Shown: piece by piece, positions 16,328-25,835 of the stretch
Numbering within the stretch: the first letter of the stretch is position 1
Layout of the letters: each line of letters begins with the position of its first letter
The notes under the pieces: model-generated
Seen by the model: only the letters and a program-made list of their open reading frames with translations
What the model was told of the DNA's origin: nothing
Database searches by the model: none
NCBI GenBank assembly: GCA_002256425.1
Contig: NKIZ01000001.1
Location: forward strand, 868,001-932,000
Reading direction: 5' to 3'
Length of the DNA: 64,000 nt
Source of the DNA: Alphaproteobacteria bacterium PA2
GTDB lineage: Bacteria > Pseudomonadota > Alphaproteobacteria > Caulobacterales > Caulobacteraceae
Made by a program: the position numbers and the translations under genes

Positions 16328-17422
16328 CTATTTGCGAACCAGCTCCACCATGGCCTTGTCGGCGTCGGCGATCATGGCGTTGACCTCGGCGGCATAGCCC
16401 TCGGGGTCCTTGATGTCAGCGAAGAACCGGAACTGGAAGTCGGCGCCAGGATTGAACAGCCCGCCCTGACTGCTTGAGGATCGCAGGCTGAAATGGTCGG
16501 TGCCGCCTTCAATGGACTGGGCCAGTCGCACCACGACATCTCCGTCCTTGGCCGGGGCGGGCTTCATATAGGACACCTTCTGCCACTTGGCGTTTCCGTC
16601 TGCGGTGCGGAAGCTGATCCGGGTCTGGTCAGCCAGCAGGCCAACCTGGGCCAGGGCCTGACCCTTGGCGTTCTCTTCAATCCTGTAGCCCCCCAGGGTG
16701 CGCTTGCGGCTGGTCGCCGTCTCGCCAAGCGTGACCACATAGGTCGCCTTGACCACGTGGGCGTTGAGCGCCTTGGCCAGCTGGACCTCCTGGGAAGGCA
16801 GAGCCCAGATCCGTCCGATGGAGACCATGCTTGGGCCGCCGGGGGTGGTGCTGGCGCCACCCATCCGCGACAGATAGCCGATATAGGACTTGGGCTGTTC
16901 GAACTGGCTGCCTTCCGCAGCATAGGGCAGGTATGGGGTCAGGGCGGCCGGGCTCACCAGCATGGCGTCCCCCAGGGCGTTTCCGAACTTCGTCGGGTTC
17001 GGAAAGCCGGCGGTCTTGGTGATCTGCTGGTAGACCGGGCTGGCGGTGACCTCCCCTTCGCTGAGGACCTCATATCCCGCCGCCGTCAGATCGGCCTTCA
17101 GTCGGGAATAGGCCTGCTCGGCGATTTCCTGCTGCATGACGGTGTCCGCAACCGGCATGGCCAGGACGGACTGGGAGGATGTCTTGTCGGCGAACATGCC
17201 GCTGCCGCCCTGCTTGGTGGCGGCGACCGAGGACTGGAAGGATACGATGACGCTGGTGATCGCCACCCGGCGATTGGCGCCGAGCCCCGTGACGGCGGAA
17301 TCCGTAAAGGCGGCCTGGGCCGGGCTTGCGGTCTGCGCCAGGCCTGAAACGGGAAGGCTCGCACAGATCAGAAGGGAGAGGGCGGTCAGCCCCCGACGGG
17401 CCTGGGCCGGGAAAATTTTCAT
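16328..17422 (-). CDS. Hypothetical exported protein
   Basis: A 364-aa protein with an N-terminal signal peptide cleaved near SGLAQTASPA, so it is periplasmic or outer-membrane associated. The mature part has no cysteine pairs or recognisable catalytic motif. A segment with alternating beta-like pattern (RVAITSVIVSFQSSVAA) and a mid-region AYSRLKADLTAAGYEVL resemble the small beta/alpha fold of CsgG- or TolB-like envelope proteins, but this similarity is weak. AGAAGG precedes the ATG. Single gene; function unknown. Confidence 0.75.
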   Translation of the reverse strand: MKIFPAQARRGLTALSLLICASLPVSGLAQTASPAQAAFTDSAVTGLGANRRVAITSVIVSFQSSVAATKQGGSGMFADKTSSQSVLAMPVADTVMQQEIAEQAYSRLKADLTAAGYEVLSEGEVTASPVYQQITKTAGFPNPTKFGNALGDAMLVSPAALTPYLPYAAEGSQFEQPKSYIGYLSRMGGASTTPGGPSMVSIGRIWALPSQEVQLAKALNAHVVKATYVVTLGETATSRKRTLGGYRIEENAKGQALAQVGLLADQTRISFRTADGNAKWQKVSYMKPAPAKDGDVVVRLAQSIEGGTDHFSLRSSSSQGGLFNPGADFQFRFFADIKDPEGYAAEVNAMIADADKAMVELVRK

Positions 17423-17599
17423 GGGTCATGCCTTCTGGAAAGAACGAGCACAAAACCCAAAATGCCAATCGGCTGTCTGATATCGCGGGAAAATCAGCAG
17501 GTTGGGGACTGTAGCGTCACCCTAGCCGCTGATCCTCGCCCCCGCATGGCGCAAACGGACTACGGCGACAGCATGCCGCCGCAGTCGGTCTGGTTGCCA

Positions 17600-18364
17600 C
17601 TAGCCCTGGAAACGCCGGTTCAGCTTGCGCATGCCGCCGATCCAGCGGCCATAGTCGTTGGTCTTGTTGCGCATATAGTCCAGCACCTCGGGGTGGGGCA
17701 GGATCAGGAACTCTTCCTTCTCCAGCGACTTGACCACCACCTCGGCCAGGAAGTCGGGCTCCATCATGCCGTCAATGCTGGCCACCCCATCGGGATTGTT
17801 GGCGGTCATGGCCGTGCGAACCGCCTGCGGGCAGAGGACCGACACCTTGATCCCCTGGTCGCCGTGGGTGATGGCCAGCCATTCGGCCAGGCCCACCGCG
17901 GCGTGCTTGGTCACCGCATAGGGCGCCGAACCGATCTGCGACAGCAGGCCCGCCGCCGAGGCGGTATTCAGCAGATAGCCGCCGCCCCGGGCCGCCATCA
18001 GGGGCACCAGGTAACGGGCGGCCCAGACATGGGCCATGACATTGATGTCCCAGATCCTCTGCCAGTCGGCGTTCGGGGTCTCGGCCCCGCCACCCGTGCC
18101 GATCCCGGCGTTTGAGCAGAAAAGGTCGATGGGACCATGGTTGGCCTCCACCGTGTCGATCAGGCCCTTGATGTCGTCCTCGTTCGAGACGTCGACCTTG
18201 AAGGCGATCCCGCCCATCCCGGCCGCCGTGGCCTGGGCGCCGGCTTCGTCCCGGTCGGCGCAGACGATCAGCTTGGCGCCTTCCTTGGCAAACCTATGGG
18301 CCATGGCGCGGCCGATGCCGCTGGCGGCGCCCGTAATGACGATGATGCGATCCTTGAGGTCCAT
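17600..18364 (-). CDS. Short-chain dehydrogenase/reductase
   Basis: A 254-aa classical SDR. The cofactor motif TGAASGIG is at residues 11-18, NAGIGTG follows strand 4, and the catalytic Ser-Tyr-Lys set is present (NTASAAG and YAVTK). The C-terminal half lacks the usual glycine-rich closing segment and ends RKLNRRFQG. Asp after strand 2 (CADRDEA) suggests NAD rather than NADP. GGGAGGGG precedes the ATG. No operon partner; substrate unknown. Confidence 0.9.
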   Translation of the reverse strand: MDLKDRIIVITGAASGIGRAMAHRFAKEGAKLIVCADRDEAGAQATAAGMGGIAFKVDVSNEDDIKGLIDTVEANHGPIDLFCSNAGIGTGGGAETPNADWQRIWDINVMAHVWAARYLVPLMAARGGGYLLNTASAAGLLSQIGSAPYAVTKHAAVGLAEWLAITHGDQGIKVSVLCPQAVRTAMTANNPDGVASIDGMMEPDFLAEVVVKSLEKEEFLILPHPEVLDYMRNKTNDYGRWIGGMRKLNRRFQG

Positions 18365-18579
18365 GGTCCCCTCCCTTTGTGGGTCTGATTGGCTTTGAAC
18401 CTGTTTAGCGCCAGAAGGCGGGCCCTGTCTGCACCGACCTTGATCCCCGGGACGGGCGAAACCGCCGCCTCAATATTGGGCGCCGGACCCCAGCGGGAGC
18501 AGGGCGCCCGGTTTCCGCTGGCGCCCCAACGGGCAGGCCCCTAGCAAGGGTCACCATCCAGACCGGGAGCGCCCTCATC

Positions 18580-20073
18580 ATGCAAAGCCGCCGCAATCTC
18601 ATCTCCGGCTTCGCGCTGTCAGCGGGTCTTGGCCTCGCCACGGCCCTCAAGCCAAAGCGCGCCGTGGCCCAGGCGGCCACAGGCGGTGGTCAGGCCATGT
18701 GGGGCGGGCGGTTCACGGAAAAGCCCGGCGCCCTGATGCAGGAGATCAATGTCTCCATCGATGTGGACCGCCGGTTCTGGCGCCAGGACATCACCGCCTC
18801 CCAGGCCCATGCTTCCATGCTGGTGAAGCAGAAGATCATCACCGCCGACGACGGCGAGAAGATCCAGGGCGGCCTGAAAACCATCATAAGCGAGATCGAG
18901 GCCGGGACCTTCCCCTTCCGCCGGGAGTTCGAGGATATCCACCTCAATGTCGAGGCAAGGCTGGGCGAGCTGATCGGCCCAGCCTCGGGGCGTCTGCATA
19001 CCGCCCGCTCGCGCAATGACCAGGTGGCCACCGACTTCAAGCTCTGGGTCCGCGACGCCCTCGATGACATGCAGCTCAAGGTCAAGGACCTGCAGCTGGC
19101 CCTGGTCACCCGGGCCGAGCAGCACGCCGACAGCCTCATGCCGGGCTTCACCCACATGCAGCCGGCCCAGCCCATCACCCTGGGCCACCACCTGATGGCC
19201 TATGTGGAAATGTTCGCCCGGGATGTCTCGCGCATGGCCGACGCCCGGACCCGGATGAATGAGTGCCCCCTGGGTTCCGCCGCCCTGGCCGGCACCTCAT
19301 TCCCCATCGACCGGACCATGACCGCCCAGGCCCTGGGCTTCGCCCGCCCCATGGCCAACAGCCTGGACGGGGTGGCCGACCGCGACTTCGCCCTGGAGAC
19401 CCTGTCCTGCTTCACCCTGTGCGCCGGTCACCTGTCGCGGCTGGCCGAGGAAATGGTCATCTGGTGCAATCCGCAGTTCGGCTTCATCGCCTTATCGGAT
19501 TCCTATTCCACCGGCTCGTCCATCATGCCGCAGAAGCGCAATCCCGACGCCGCCGAGCTGGTCCGCGCCAAGTCCGGCCCGATCAGCGGCGATTTCCTGG
19601 CCCTCAACACCGTGCTCAAGGGCCTGCCTCTGGCCTATGACAAGGACCTTCAGGAGGACAAGCCGCCGGTCTTCCACGCCTTCGACGCCCTGGACCTGGC
19701 CATCCGCGCCATGACCGGCATGGTGCTGGACTTCAAGGCCAACACCGCCCGCATGGCCACCGTCGCCGCCGCCGGCTTCTCCACCGCCACCGATCTCGCC
19801 GACTGGCTGGTCCAGAACCTGAAGATCCCCTTCAGGGAGGCCCACCATATTGCAGGCGCCGCCGTGAAGCTGGCCGAGAGCAAGGGGGTGGAGTTGTCCC
19901 AGCTGACCCTCAAACAGTACCAGGGCCTCAATCCCGGCATCACTGCCGACATCTACCGCGTCCTCACCGCCCGGGCCTCCTGCGAGGCCCGCACCTCCTA
20001 TGGCGGCTCGGCGCCTTCGCAGGTGCGTCTGCAGATTGCACGGTGGAGGGGGCTGCTGACGGCGAAGGGTTAG
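18580..20073 (+). CDS. argH-like: Argininosuccinate lyase with N-terminal twin-arginine leader
   Basis: A 497-aa protein whose body is argininosuccinate lyase: [10 protein letters not shown] from residue 40, the [13 protein letters not shown] segment, [15 protein letters not shown] region ([17 protein letters not shown]) and the signature loop [12 protein letters not shown] carrying the catalytic serine. The first ~35 residues ([15 protein letters not shown] then a hydrophobic stretch ending AVAQA) look like a Tat export signal. GGGAGCG is placed for the start at 18580, while the internal ATG at 18697 lacks a good site. The usual ArgH is cytoplasmic and makes arginine and fumarate. This may be a second, exported copy. 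It overlaps the convergent gene by 4 bp. Confidence 0.85.
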   Translation: MQSRRNLISGFALSAGLGLATALKPKRAVAQAATGGGQAMWGGRFTEKPGALMQEINVSIDVDRRFWRQDITASQAHASMLVKQKIITADDGEKIQGGLKTIISEIEAGTFPFRREFEDIHLNVEARLGELIGPASGRLHTARSRNDQVATDFKLWVRDALDDMQLKVKDLQLALVTRAEQHADSLMPGFTHMQPAQPITLGHHLMAYVEMFARDVSRMADARTRMNECPLGSAALAGTSFPIDRTMTAQALGFARPMANSLDGVADRDFALETLSCFTLCAGHLSRLAEEMVIWCNPQFGFIALSDSYSTGSSIMPQKRNPDAAELVRAKSGPISGDFLALNTVLKGLPLAYDKDLQEDKPPVFHAFDALDLAIRAMTGMVLDFKANTARMATVAAAGFSTATDLADWLVQNLKIPFREAHHIAGAAVKLAESKGVELSQLTLKQYQGLNPGITADIYRVLTARASCEARTSYGGSAPSQVRLQIARWRGLLTAKG

Positions 20074-21095
20074 CTCTCGGGGGAGTCGTGCTTTTCAGGC
20101 CAGGAGGTGGCGTTACGCCGGTAACTCAACTCGATTGTCGGGCGCACTTCACCGGTGTCGATGAAGGCTTCCATGTCGATCACGAGGGCCTTGGCCTTCT
20201 CGATCTGGTCGGCGACTGGATCTTCCGGCAGAGGCGGTGGAGGGGGCGGCTTTTCGAGACCGAGCAGTCTCTTCCAGAAGGGTATGTAGGGGACCCTGTA
20301 GAAGCGTCCACCCTGCACGATCCCCCGATGTTCTTCCGTGCTGAAATCCTCGATGTAAAATCCGGGCGCGACCCAGACATCAGGTGAGCTGGAATAGTCG
20401 AACCAGAATCGGCAGTTGTAGACCCCGATCCTGCGGTAAAAATCGAAGCCGTTACCCGGGCTGTCCGCTGCGAAAACGGTCTGTTCCTTCCAGCCGCGGG
20501 CCAGCATGAAGGGGATCAGCTCCTTCTTCATCTCGGCGCGGAGGGAGGCCTTTTTTCCGGTGCGTGGCTTTGGGGTGGCAGTTTTCAAAGTCAGTTGAGT
20601 CCATTCCGCCCGGGATTCTCCATCGGGCCGAAATCCGCAGATGGCGACTGACAGATCGAGGGCCAGATCAAACATCCAGTCCACCTCATCAGTTCCTTCC
20701 GCCTGCACCTGCTTGGTCAGCTGCGCCTGAAGTTCAGAAAAAGGGTCTGGGGGAAGGCCCTCAACTTCCACGCCCTCGAGATCCACATCGGGATCGTGAA
20801 CGACTGACCATGATGGCCTTCCATCCTCGTAGCCATGGAGCTGACTGACCATGACTGTTTCGCTCATTTCGCCGCCTATGGCAGAGCGCCCGGCCGACAC
20901 AGACTTGAGGGCCTGGCTCAGGACAAATGTGCGGTCATTGGCGACGATCACAAACCATCCGTTCGGCAGTTCTGCGCAGGCATAGTCGCCGGTCAGGCAA
21001 TCGCTGCTGTCTCCGATCTCGGTGAGCCCAAGGGTCTCCAGAACCGCCTCACGGTACTGTCCCTGCAGGGCAATCCAGCTGGCTGATACACCCAT
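20070..21095 (-). CDS. Immunity-like protein downstream of nuclease toxin
   Basis: A 341-aa cytoplasmic protein of two parts. The N-terminal ~150 residues ([44 protein letters not shown]) resemble an immunity-type domain found alone in many bacteria. The C-terminal part ([37 protein letters not shown]) resembles DUF4304-like immunity proteins. A Pro-rich linker follows. The start at 21095 has a strong GGAGGAAA site and lies 2 bp after the stop of the toxin-like gene, so the pair is one transcript. Immunity is inferred from gene order and domain type. Confidence 0.7.
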   Translation of the reverse strand: MGVSASWIALQGQYREAVLETLGLTEIGDSSDCLTGDYACAELPNGWFVIVANDRTFVLSQALKSVSAGRSAIGGEMSETVMVSQLHGYEDGRPSWSVVHDPDVDLEGVEVEGLPPDPFSELQAQLTKQVQAEGTDEVDWMFDLALDLSVAICGFRPDGESRAEWTQLTLKTATPKPRTGKKASLRAEMKKELIPFMLARGWKEQTVFAADSPGNGFDFYRRIGVYNCRFWFDYSSSPDVWVAPGFYIEDFSTEEHRGIVQGGRFYRVPYIPFWKRLLGLEKPPPPPPLPEDPVADQIEKAKALVIDMEAFIDTGEVRPTIELSYRRNATSWPEKHDSPES

Positions 21096-21097
21096 CT

Positions 21098-22237
21098 CTA
21101 TTTCCTCCGCGGTTGGGGTTTGGCTGTAGGTAGCGTTTGTTCCCGGCCCCTGTGGCTGCGGCCGATCTGGGCCATGTGCAGGCCGAAGGCGGCGCCTAAG
21201 TCCTGGGGCAGGAAATGATCGACACGATAGTTTTCGACAGCCCCTGCATATGCCGCCCTCTGACCTGTGCTCAGCCTTGCTGTCGGGCCAAACTTGGCCT
21301 CGACGACATTCGCCCTCTGCCCGGCTCTGTCCGTGCTGATATGATCCGGGATGGTACGGCCGCCTGGAACGTCGTGCGGCGCTCTTGCTCCGTCGCCTGT
21401 CATGATCCTTTGTCCGCGGGCCCGGCTGCGCAGTTTTGAAAGCTCCTCGCCCAATAGGCCCTTGTCCCGGATGGTCTGGGAGCTTGACCACTTGCGCCCG
21501 GCATATCCGCCCAGCGCGCCAAGTGTTCCCCCGACCAGCGCCGCCTCCCGGGCGCGGTCTATGGACTGGGCGGACAGCCGACGATTGAATGTATCCTGGG
21601 CAAGCGAGGTCACGCCGCCATCGATCGCGCCTGCCCTGCCGCCCATCCCGGACCTAACTGCGAGCGCTCCGGTCGTTCCGCCAAATGCCGCTCCAGCATA
21701 GTCGCCCAGGGAGCCCAGATTGCGGCTTTGCAGGTCCGAAAACGCCTGACCTCCGATCCCGCTCGCCCCGCCGGCCGCACCAATCACAGCCAGCTCCCGC
21801 GCGATCAATGGGGCGGCCTCGGTCATCCTGGCCCCCGCCGCAATCAGACCTTCAGCCGGGCCCAGGGCCAGGATTTGGGCCCCGGTTCCTGCAATCTGTC
21901 CGGCCGTTCGCGCTGTTCTGAAATGCTGCTCGTCATACCGGTCCCGCGCCCGCTCTGAAGCTTCCCGTTCGCGATAGGCGCGTACCAGATCCTTGCCCTG
22001 AATGGCGTCGCCAATTGCGTTCCCGCCCGCCCAGACCTTGTCGCCCAGGCCGAAGGTGAAGGCGTCCTGCGCGCCCCGCGCGCCAGCCAGTGTCTGGTCC
22101 AGCACCGCCTGGCCATCAAGGCTTCGCCTACCTCGCACCGACGGGTGACGCTTCGGCCCGTGAACCTGCGTATTACGCGCCAACATCCAGTCGTTGATGT
22201 CCGGCCCAGCCCGCTGTTGTCTTCCCCGTTCCGCCAT
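21098..22237 (-). CDS. Polymorphic-toxin-like protein with PD-(D/E)xK nuclease tail
   Basis: A 379-aa protein. Residues 58-120 (DAFTFGLGDKVWAGGNAIGDA, AYREREASERARDRYDEQH, TAGQIAGTGAQI) match the helical region found upstream of toxin domains in alphaproteobacterial polymorphic toxins. A Gly/Ala-rich middle (residues 120-250) follows. The C-terminal ~90 residues carry P297-D298, E313-A-K315 and a later Gln (TGQRAAY), the layout of a PD-(D/E)xK nuclease. There is no signal peptide or secretion-adaptor domain, so delivery is unexplained. AGAGGG precedes the ATG. The immunity-like gene follows directly. Nuclease activity is inferred. Confidence 0.72.
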   Translation of the reverse strand: MAERGRQQRAGPDINDWMLARNTQVHGPKRHPSVRGRRSLDGQAVLDQTLAGARGAQDAFTFGLGDKVWAGGNAIGDAIQGKDLVRAYREREASERARDRYDEQHFRTARTAGQIAGTGAQILALGPAEGLIAAGARMTEAAPLIARELAVIGAAGGASGIGGQAFSDLQSRNLGSLGDYAGAAFGGTTGALAVRSGMGGRAGAIDGGVTSLAQDTFNRRLSAQSIDRAREAALVGGTLGALGGYAGRKWSSSQTIRDKGLLGEELSKLRSRARGQRIMTGDGARAPHDVPGGRTIPDHISTDRAGQRANVVEAKFGPTARLSTGQRAAYAGAVENYRVDHFLPQDLGAAFGLHMAQIGRSHRGREQTLPTAKPQPRRK

Positions 22238-22335
22238 GAATCCCTCTGAACCCTTTACGACGATATCCCCATAGCTCTACCATGAGGCGCATTCGTTGTA
22301 AAGAACAAAAAGAGAACGCATAGCCAGCGATTGGC

Positions 22336-23016
22336 CTAACTCCCCATCCTCCCGATCGCCTCCGCCCTCAACCCCATGAACTGGGCCGCCAGGTCGTGCA
22401 GCAGGTAGACCTCCCGCGACCGGGTCCAGGCCTGGCCGGACTGGGGGTCATAGTCGGCGGGCAGGGGGATGTCGGCGGCGACGAAGGCGTCCATGCCGGC
22501 GGCCCGGGAGACCTTCACGCAGCGCTTGGCGTGGTCGCGGTGGGCGACGACGGCGACCTTGCCCAGGTCTCCGCCTCCCGCAGCGAGGGCCGCTGCCGCC
22601 ACTCCGTCCGTACTCAGATAGATCACCTGGCCGTCGGGGCCCAGGACCGGCTCGATGGAGACGGCGTCGGTCAGGCCGTGGCGGGCATTCAGGAAATGGG
22701 CCACCTCCCACTGGGCGAAGATGCGCGCTGGACGGATGGCGTGGAATTCGGCCACCGCCCGGGCCAGGGCGGCGTTGACTGGCCCCGGCTCATCCAGCCT
22801 GTCCATCAGGGGCGCGTCATTGGGCGGGGCTGGCCCCTGTCTTGGCCGGTTGCCGAAGGCATAGGCGATGATGCTGTCCGCCTCCGCCATGGGGACGATG
22901 GGCGGACGCCAGTTGGCGCCCGCCTCCAGCAGATGGGCCGCCATCCGCCCGGCCAGGGCTTCATCGCCCAGTTGATCGGCGAGGATGGCGGCGAGCTGGT
23001 CCTGAAGTTCACTCAC
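22336..23016 (-). CDS. Hypothetical protein, possibly YdcF/DUF218-like
   Basis: A 226-aa protein, no signal peptide. The run ADSIIAYAFGNRP, a mid-part RIFAQWEVAHFLNARHGL and the segment VAVVAHRDHAKRCVKVSRAAG followed by a W-containing end (GQAWTRSREVYLLHDLAAQFMGL) recall YdcF/SanA-type proteins, though the canonical GG motif is absent. GTG at 23016 is taken as start, 7 bp after the stop of the SDR gene; the frame is open further upstream but would overlap it. It probably forms an operon with the SDR. Function unknown. Confidence 0.6.
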   Translation of the reverse strand: MSELQDQLAAILADQLGDEALAGRMAAHLLEAGANWRPPIVPMAEADSIIAYAFGNRPRQGPAPPNDAPLMDRLDEPGPVNAALARAVAEFHAIRPARIFAQWEVAHFLNARHGLTDAVSIEPVLGPDGQVIYLSTDGVAAAALAAGGGDLGKVAVVAHRDHAKRCVKVSRAAGMDAFVAADIPLPADYDPQSGQAWTRSREVYLLHDLAAQFMGLRAEAIGRMGS

Positions 23017-23023
23017 AGGACGC

Positions 23024-23821
23024 CTAGAGGGCGAAGGTGAAGCCGCCATTGACCGGATAGACCTGGCCGGTGATCCAGGGCGAGGCATCCGAGGCCAGGA
23101 ACTGGACCATGTTGGCGATGTCTTCCGGCTGGCCCGGGCGGCGGATGATGTACTTCTCCATCTGGCGCTTCAGGCGCTCCTGATCGCCTTCCAGGGTGCG
23201 GCGGACCGCCGGGGTGGCGGTCAGGGCGATGGCGATGCAGTTGGCGGTGATCTGGTGGCGGCCCACGGTGCGGGCCACCGAGCGCATGAAGCCCGCGGCC
23301 CCGGCCTTGGAGGCGGCGTAGATCTCCATGCTGGCGTCCCCCCACCGTCCGGCGTCGGAAATGATGGTAATGATCCGGCCGGGCGCCTGGCGCTCGATCA
23401 TGCCGGGAATGACCGCCGCCGTGCAGTTCATCACCCCATAGAAATTGACGCCGATGAAGCTCTGCCAGACATCGGGTCCGGTTTCCCAGAAGGGCTTGGC
23501 CAGTTCCGGCGAGGGATTGGCCCCCGCATTTCCGGCATTGTTGACCAGCACGCCGATAGGCCCCAGGGCGGCCCGGCCCTGGGCCACCATGTCCTTCACG
23601 TTGGCCAGGTCGGAAACGTCGGCCTGGATGGCCACGGCCTTGCCCCCGGCGGCGCGGATTTCCTCGGCCACGGCCTCGGCGCGCTCCAGCACATAGTCAT
23701 TGACCACCACGCCGCCGCTATTCAGGGCCGCGCTCAGCTGCAGGGCCGTCTGACGCCCCACCCCCTGACCGCCGCCGGTCACCAGGGCCACGCGCCCGCC
23801 AAGGTCCAGAATGTCCGTCAT
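23024..23821 (-). CDS. SDR family oxidoreductase (3-oxoacyl-ACP reductase-like)
   Basis: A 265-aa classical SDR with TGGGQGVGRQTA as cofactor motif, NNAGNAGANP, a catalytic serine in ITIISDAG, YAASK as the Tyr-Lys pair and the closing SDASPWITGQVYPVNGGF typical of FabG-like enzymes. Adenosine-pocket Asp is replaced by NDYVLERAEAV, a hint for NAD(P) choice that cannot be settled here. GAGAGGAAAC lies in front of the ATG. It precedes the YdcF-like gene. Lipid or CoA-ester substrates are likely but unproven. Confidence 0.9.
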   Translation of the reverse strand: MTDILDLGGRVALVTGGGQGVGRQTALQLSAALNSGGVVVNDYVLERAEAVAEEIRAAGGKAVAIQADVSDLANVKDMVAQGRAALGPIGVLVNNAGNAGANPSPELAKPFWETGPDVWQSFIGVNFYGVMNCTAAVIPGMIERQAPGRIITIISDAGRWGDASMEIYAASKAGAAGFMRSVARTVGRHQITANCIAIALTATPAVRRTLEGDQERLKRQMEKYIIRRPGQPEDIANMVQFLASDASPWITGQVYPVNGGFTFAL

Positions 23822-23952
23822 GTTTCCTCTCCCGTTTTGAGCGCCTCTTTGGGGCTTGAGGAAATCAACGCCGGGCGGGGGGAAGTTGCAAGGGGGCTGG
23901 GCCAGAGCCGCACTCAGGCGACGCAGAATTGTCGTCTGTCGTCGGTATTCAT

Positions 23953-23967
23953 TGACCGCCGCGGTCA
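23953..23967. promoter_or_regulatory. Perfect inverted repeat upstream of DUF3597 gene
   Basis: TGACCG-CCG-CGGTCA is a perfect 6-bp dyad with 3-bp centre, 56 bp before the DUF3597 start and in the divergent region to the SDR gene. It could be an operator; no cognate regulator is nearby. Confidence 0.35.
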
Positions 23968-24022
23968 GGGTCACCACTAATCAGGCCGAGGGCAGGATTT
24001 CACACCACACACGGAGGCGACG

Positions 24023-24403
24023 ATGGGCATTTTCAGCTCGATCATGAACAAGATTTTCCACCACAAGGATGAGGCCAAGGCCGCCCCGGCGGCGCCGGTC
24101 GCTGAGGCGGCTCCGGTGGCTGCGGCCCCAGCACCGCCCCCCGCGCCGGTGGACGTGGAAGCCGTTCTGACGGCCCTGTCCGCCAGCAAGGGCGGCGGCC
24201 TCAACTGGCAGACCTCGATCGTCGACCTGCTGAAGCTGCTCGACCTCGACTCCAGCCTCTCGGCCCGCAAGGAACTGGGTGATGAGCTGAACATCCAGGT
24301 GGGCGCTGACGGTTCCGCAGAGCAGAACATCGCCCTGCACAAGGCCGTCATGCAGAAGCTGGCCGAAAACGGCGGCGTGGTTCCAGACAGCCTCAAGGGC
24401 TGA
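24023..24403 (+). CDS. DUF3597 domain protein
   Basis: A 126-aa protein: N-terminal MGIFSSIMNKIFHH, an Ala/Pro-rich linker (residues 18-42) and a C-terminal helical DUF3597 domain (NWQTSIVDLLKLLDLDSSLSARKELGDEL). This domain resembles small LysM- or PBS-like helical modules; its function is unknown. Its stop shares one base with the ATG of the DUF3606 gene, so the two are translationally coupled. Confidence 0.9.
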   Translation: MGIFSSIMNKIFHHKDEAKAAPAAPVAEAAPVAAAPAPPPAPVDVEAVLTALSASKGGGLNWQTSIVDLLKLLDLDSSLSARKELGDELNIQVGADGSAEQNIALHKAVMQKLAENGGVVPDSLKG

Positions 24404-24585
24404 TGGCCGGCCTCAAGGACAAGCGCGGCTTCATCGACAAGGACCGCCTGGATCTCTCCGAGCGCCAGGCGGTCGAATACTGGATGAAGCGCTGGGGCGT
24501 GACCCGCGACCAGCTGACCACGGCCCACCGCAAGGTGGGCCGGATGGTGAAGGATATTGCCGCGGAGCTGGGCAAGAAGCGGTGA
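24403..24585 (+). CDS. DUF3606 domain protein
   Basis: A 60-aa, strongly basic protein that is one DUF3606 domain (SERQAVEYWMKRWGVTRDQL). This small helix-turn-helix-like domain is common in proteobacteria, often near stress genes; function unknown. It starts one base into the stop codon of the DUF3597 gene. Confidence 0.9.
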   Translation: MAGLKDKRGFIDKDRLDLSERQAVEYWMKRWGVTRDQLTTAHRKVGRMVKDIAAELGKKR

Positions 24586-24708
24586 GGGGGTTTGTCGGTG
24601 GGCCGGGCTTGATCATTCCGGGCCCGGGCGTGAACATCCTCACAAACGGGCTGCGAGGCTTTCGTGCCCAGCCACCCCAACTCCGTAACTCCAGAGAGAG
24701 GACGTGAA

Positions 24709-25083
24709 ATGGCCTATATCGATGGTTTCGTGATCGCGGTGCCGACCGCCAACAAACAGAAGTTCATTGACCATGCGGCGATGGCGGACCCCATGTTCAT
24801 CGAGATGGGTGCGACACAGGTTGTTGAAGCCTGGCAGGATGATGTGAAGGACGGCAAGGTCACCGACTTCCGCCGCGCCGTGCAGGCAAGGGACGACGAG
24901 AGCATTGTCTTCTCGTGGATCACCTGGCCCGACAAGGAAACCCGCGACGCCGCCAACGCCAGGATGATGGCGGCGGACTTCAAGGATCCCCGCATGGACC
25001 AGGAAGCCAACCCCATGCCCTTTGACGGCATGCGGATGATCTATGGCGGCTTCAGCCCGGTGGTTGAGCTGGGCGGGAAGTGA
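24709..25083 (+). CDS. DUF1428 family protein (YbaA-like)
   Basis: A 124-aa dimeric alpha/beta-barrel type protein: MAYIDGFVIAVPTANKQKF at the start, VVEAWQDDVKDGKVTDF and WPDKETRDAANARMM, and MPFDGMRMIYGGF near the end are all conserved in DUF1428. Function unknown. The start with GAGAGAGG upstream was chosen over an upstream in-frame GTG/ATG. Confidence 0.93.
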   Translation: MAYIDGFVIAVPTANKQKFIDHAAMADPMFIEMGATQVVEAWQDDVKDGKVTDFRRAVQARDDESIVFSWITWPDKETRDAANARMMAADFKDPRMDQEANPMPFDGMRMIYGGFSPVVELGGK

Positions 25084-25339
25084 TAGGGCCGGCCATAATG
25101 GCGGTTTAGGCTGGTAGGGAGTTGAGGAGATAGTTCAGGAGGTAATGTTGTGTTGTGCCGCCTGGAGGGTGGAATCAAAAGAGCTCCAGAGTTTCGTACA
25201 CTGACACCGTCATTCCAGGGCAGATCAATATCGTACTGAGTCACTGCAGTTCTGTTTTCACGTTGCGTGTGGGTGGCAAGGTTAAATCCTCTAAGCACAG
25301 AGGTTACCATCACTTATCGAATGCCGGGGTTCGCCACCT

Positions 25340-25717
25340 GTGACGACGCTTTCCAACTACCCTCGCGAGCTTCAGCGCAGGATTCTAAGCGCTTGGCGAC
25401 CCAGGAGCCCATATTGGCTATTTCGCGATTCTCGGAGCCTAAATCGTCGTGCCCAACACGAGGTTGAGGTGAGGATCAACCTTCCGAAAGAGGCATTTCC
25501 AAGCATTACGCAGATCGAAGGCTGGGAAATCGCAAACAGCAAGCCCGAAGATGGAATGCTGTTTCTTCGCCGAAAACAACCACTGACGAATTATGCGCTG
25601 CGGCGGCTTTTCCGAGACGCGATAGTGTTCGCCTATTGTCACGAAGGAGGGTTTCACTCGTGGATGCACAAGCCCGACTTGAGCGATTGGGAAAAAGCTA
25701 ACCGAGAATTACCCTAA
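25340..25717 (+). CDS. Hypothetical protein in a lower-GC patch
   Basis: A 125-aa ORF with a GTG start and no clear Shine-Dalgarno. The C-terminal half looks protein-like (NLPKEAFPSITQIEGWEIAN, LRRLFRDAIVFAYCHEGGF), while the first 35 residues could be non-coding read-through. Base composition and codon use are less GC-rich than in neighbouring genes, suggesting transfer or relaxed constraint. Not recognised. The preceding 256 bp (25084-25339) contain no gene that I can support. Confidence 0.45.
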   Translation: MTTLSNYPRELQRRILSAWRPRSPYWLFRDSRSLNRRAQHEVEVRINLPKEAFPSITQIEGWEIANSKPEDGMLFLRRKQPLTNYALRRLFRDAIVFAYCHEGGFHSWMHKPDLSDWEKANRELP

Positions 25718-25835
25718 ACCGGAGTTGCGGTGGCAGTGCATGAAACAGATCAGGCCCATTGGGCCATTTGGCTCCAATGGTATAGGCCGATTTCCGGCGC
25801 GGCCGACCAAAACTCTAAGTCGTTGAAAATTAACC

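Noticed and set aside
21098-22237. Restriction enzyme
   Set aside because: The PD-(D/E)xK-like tail is preceded by a polymorphic-toxin-type linker, and no methyltransferase partner is near; an immunity-like gene is.
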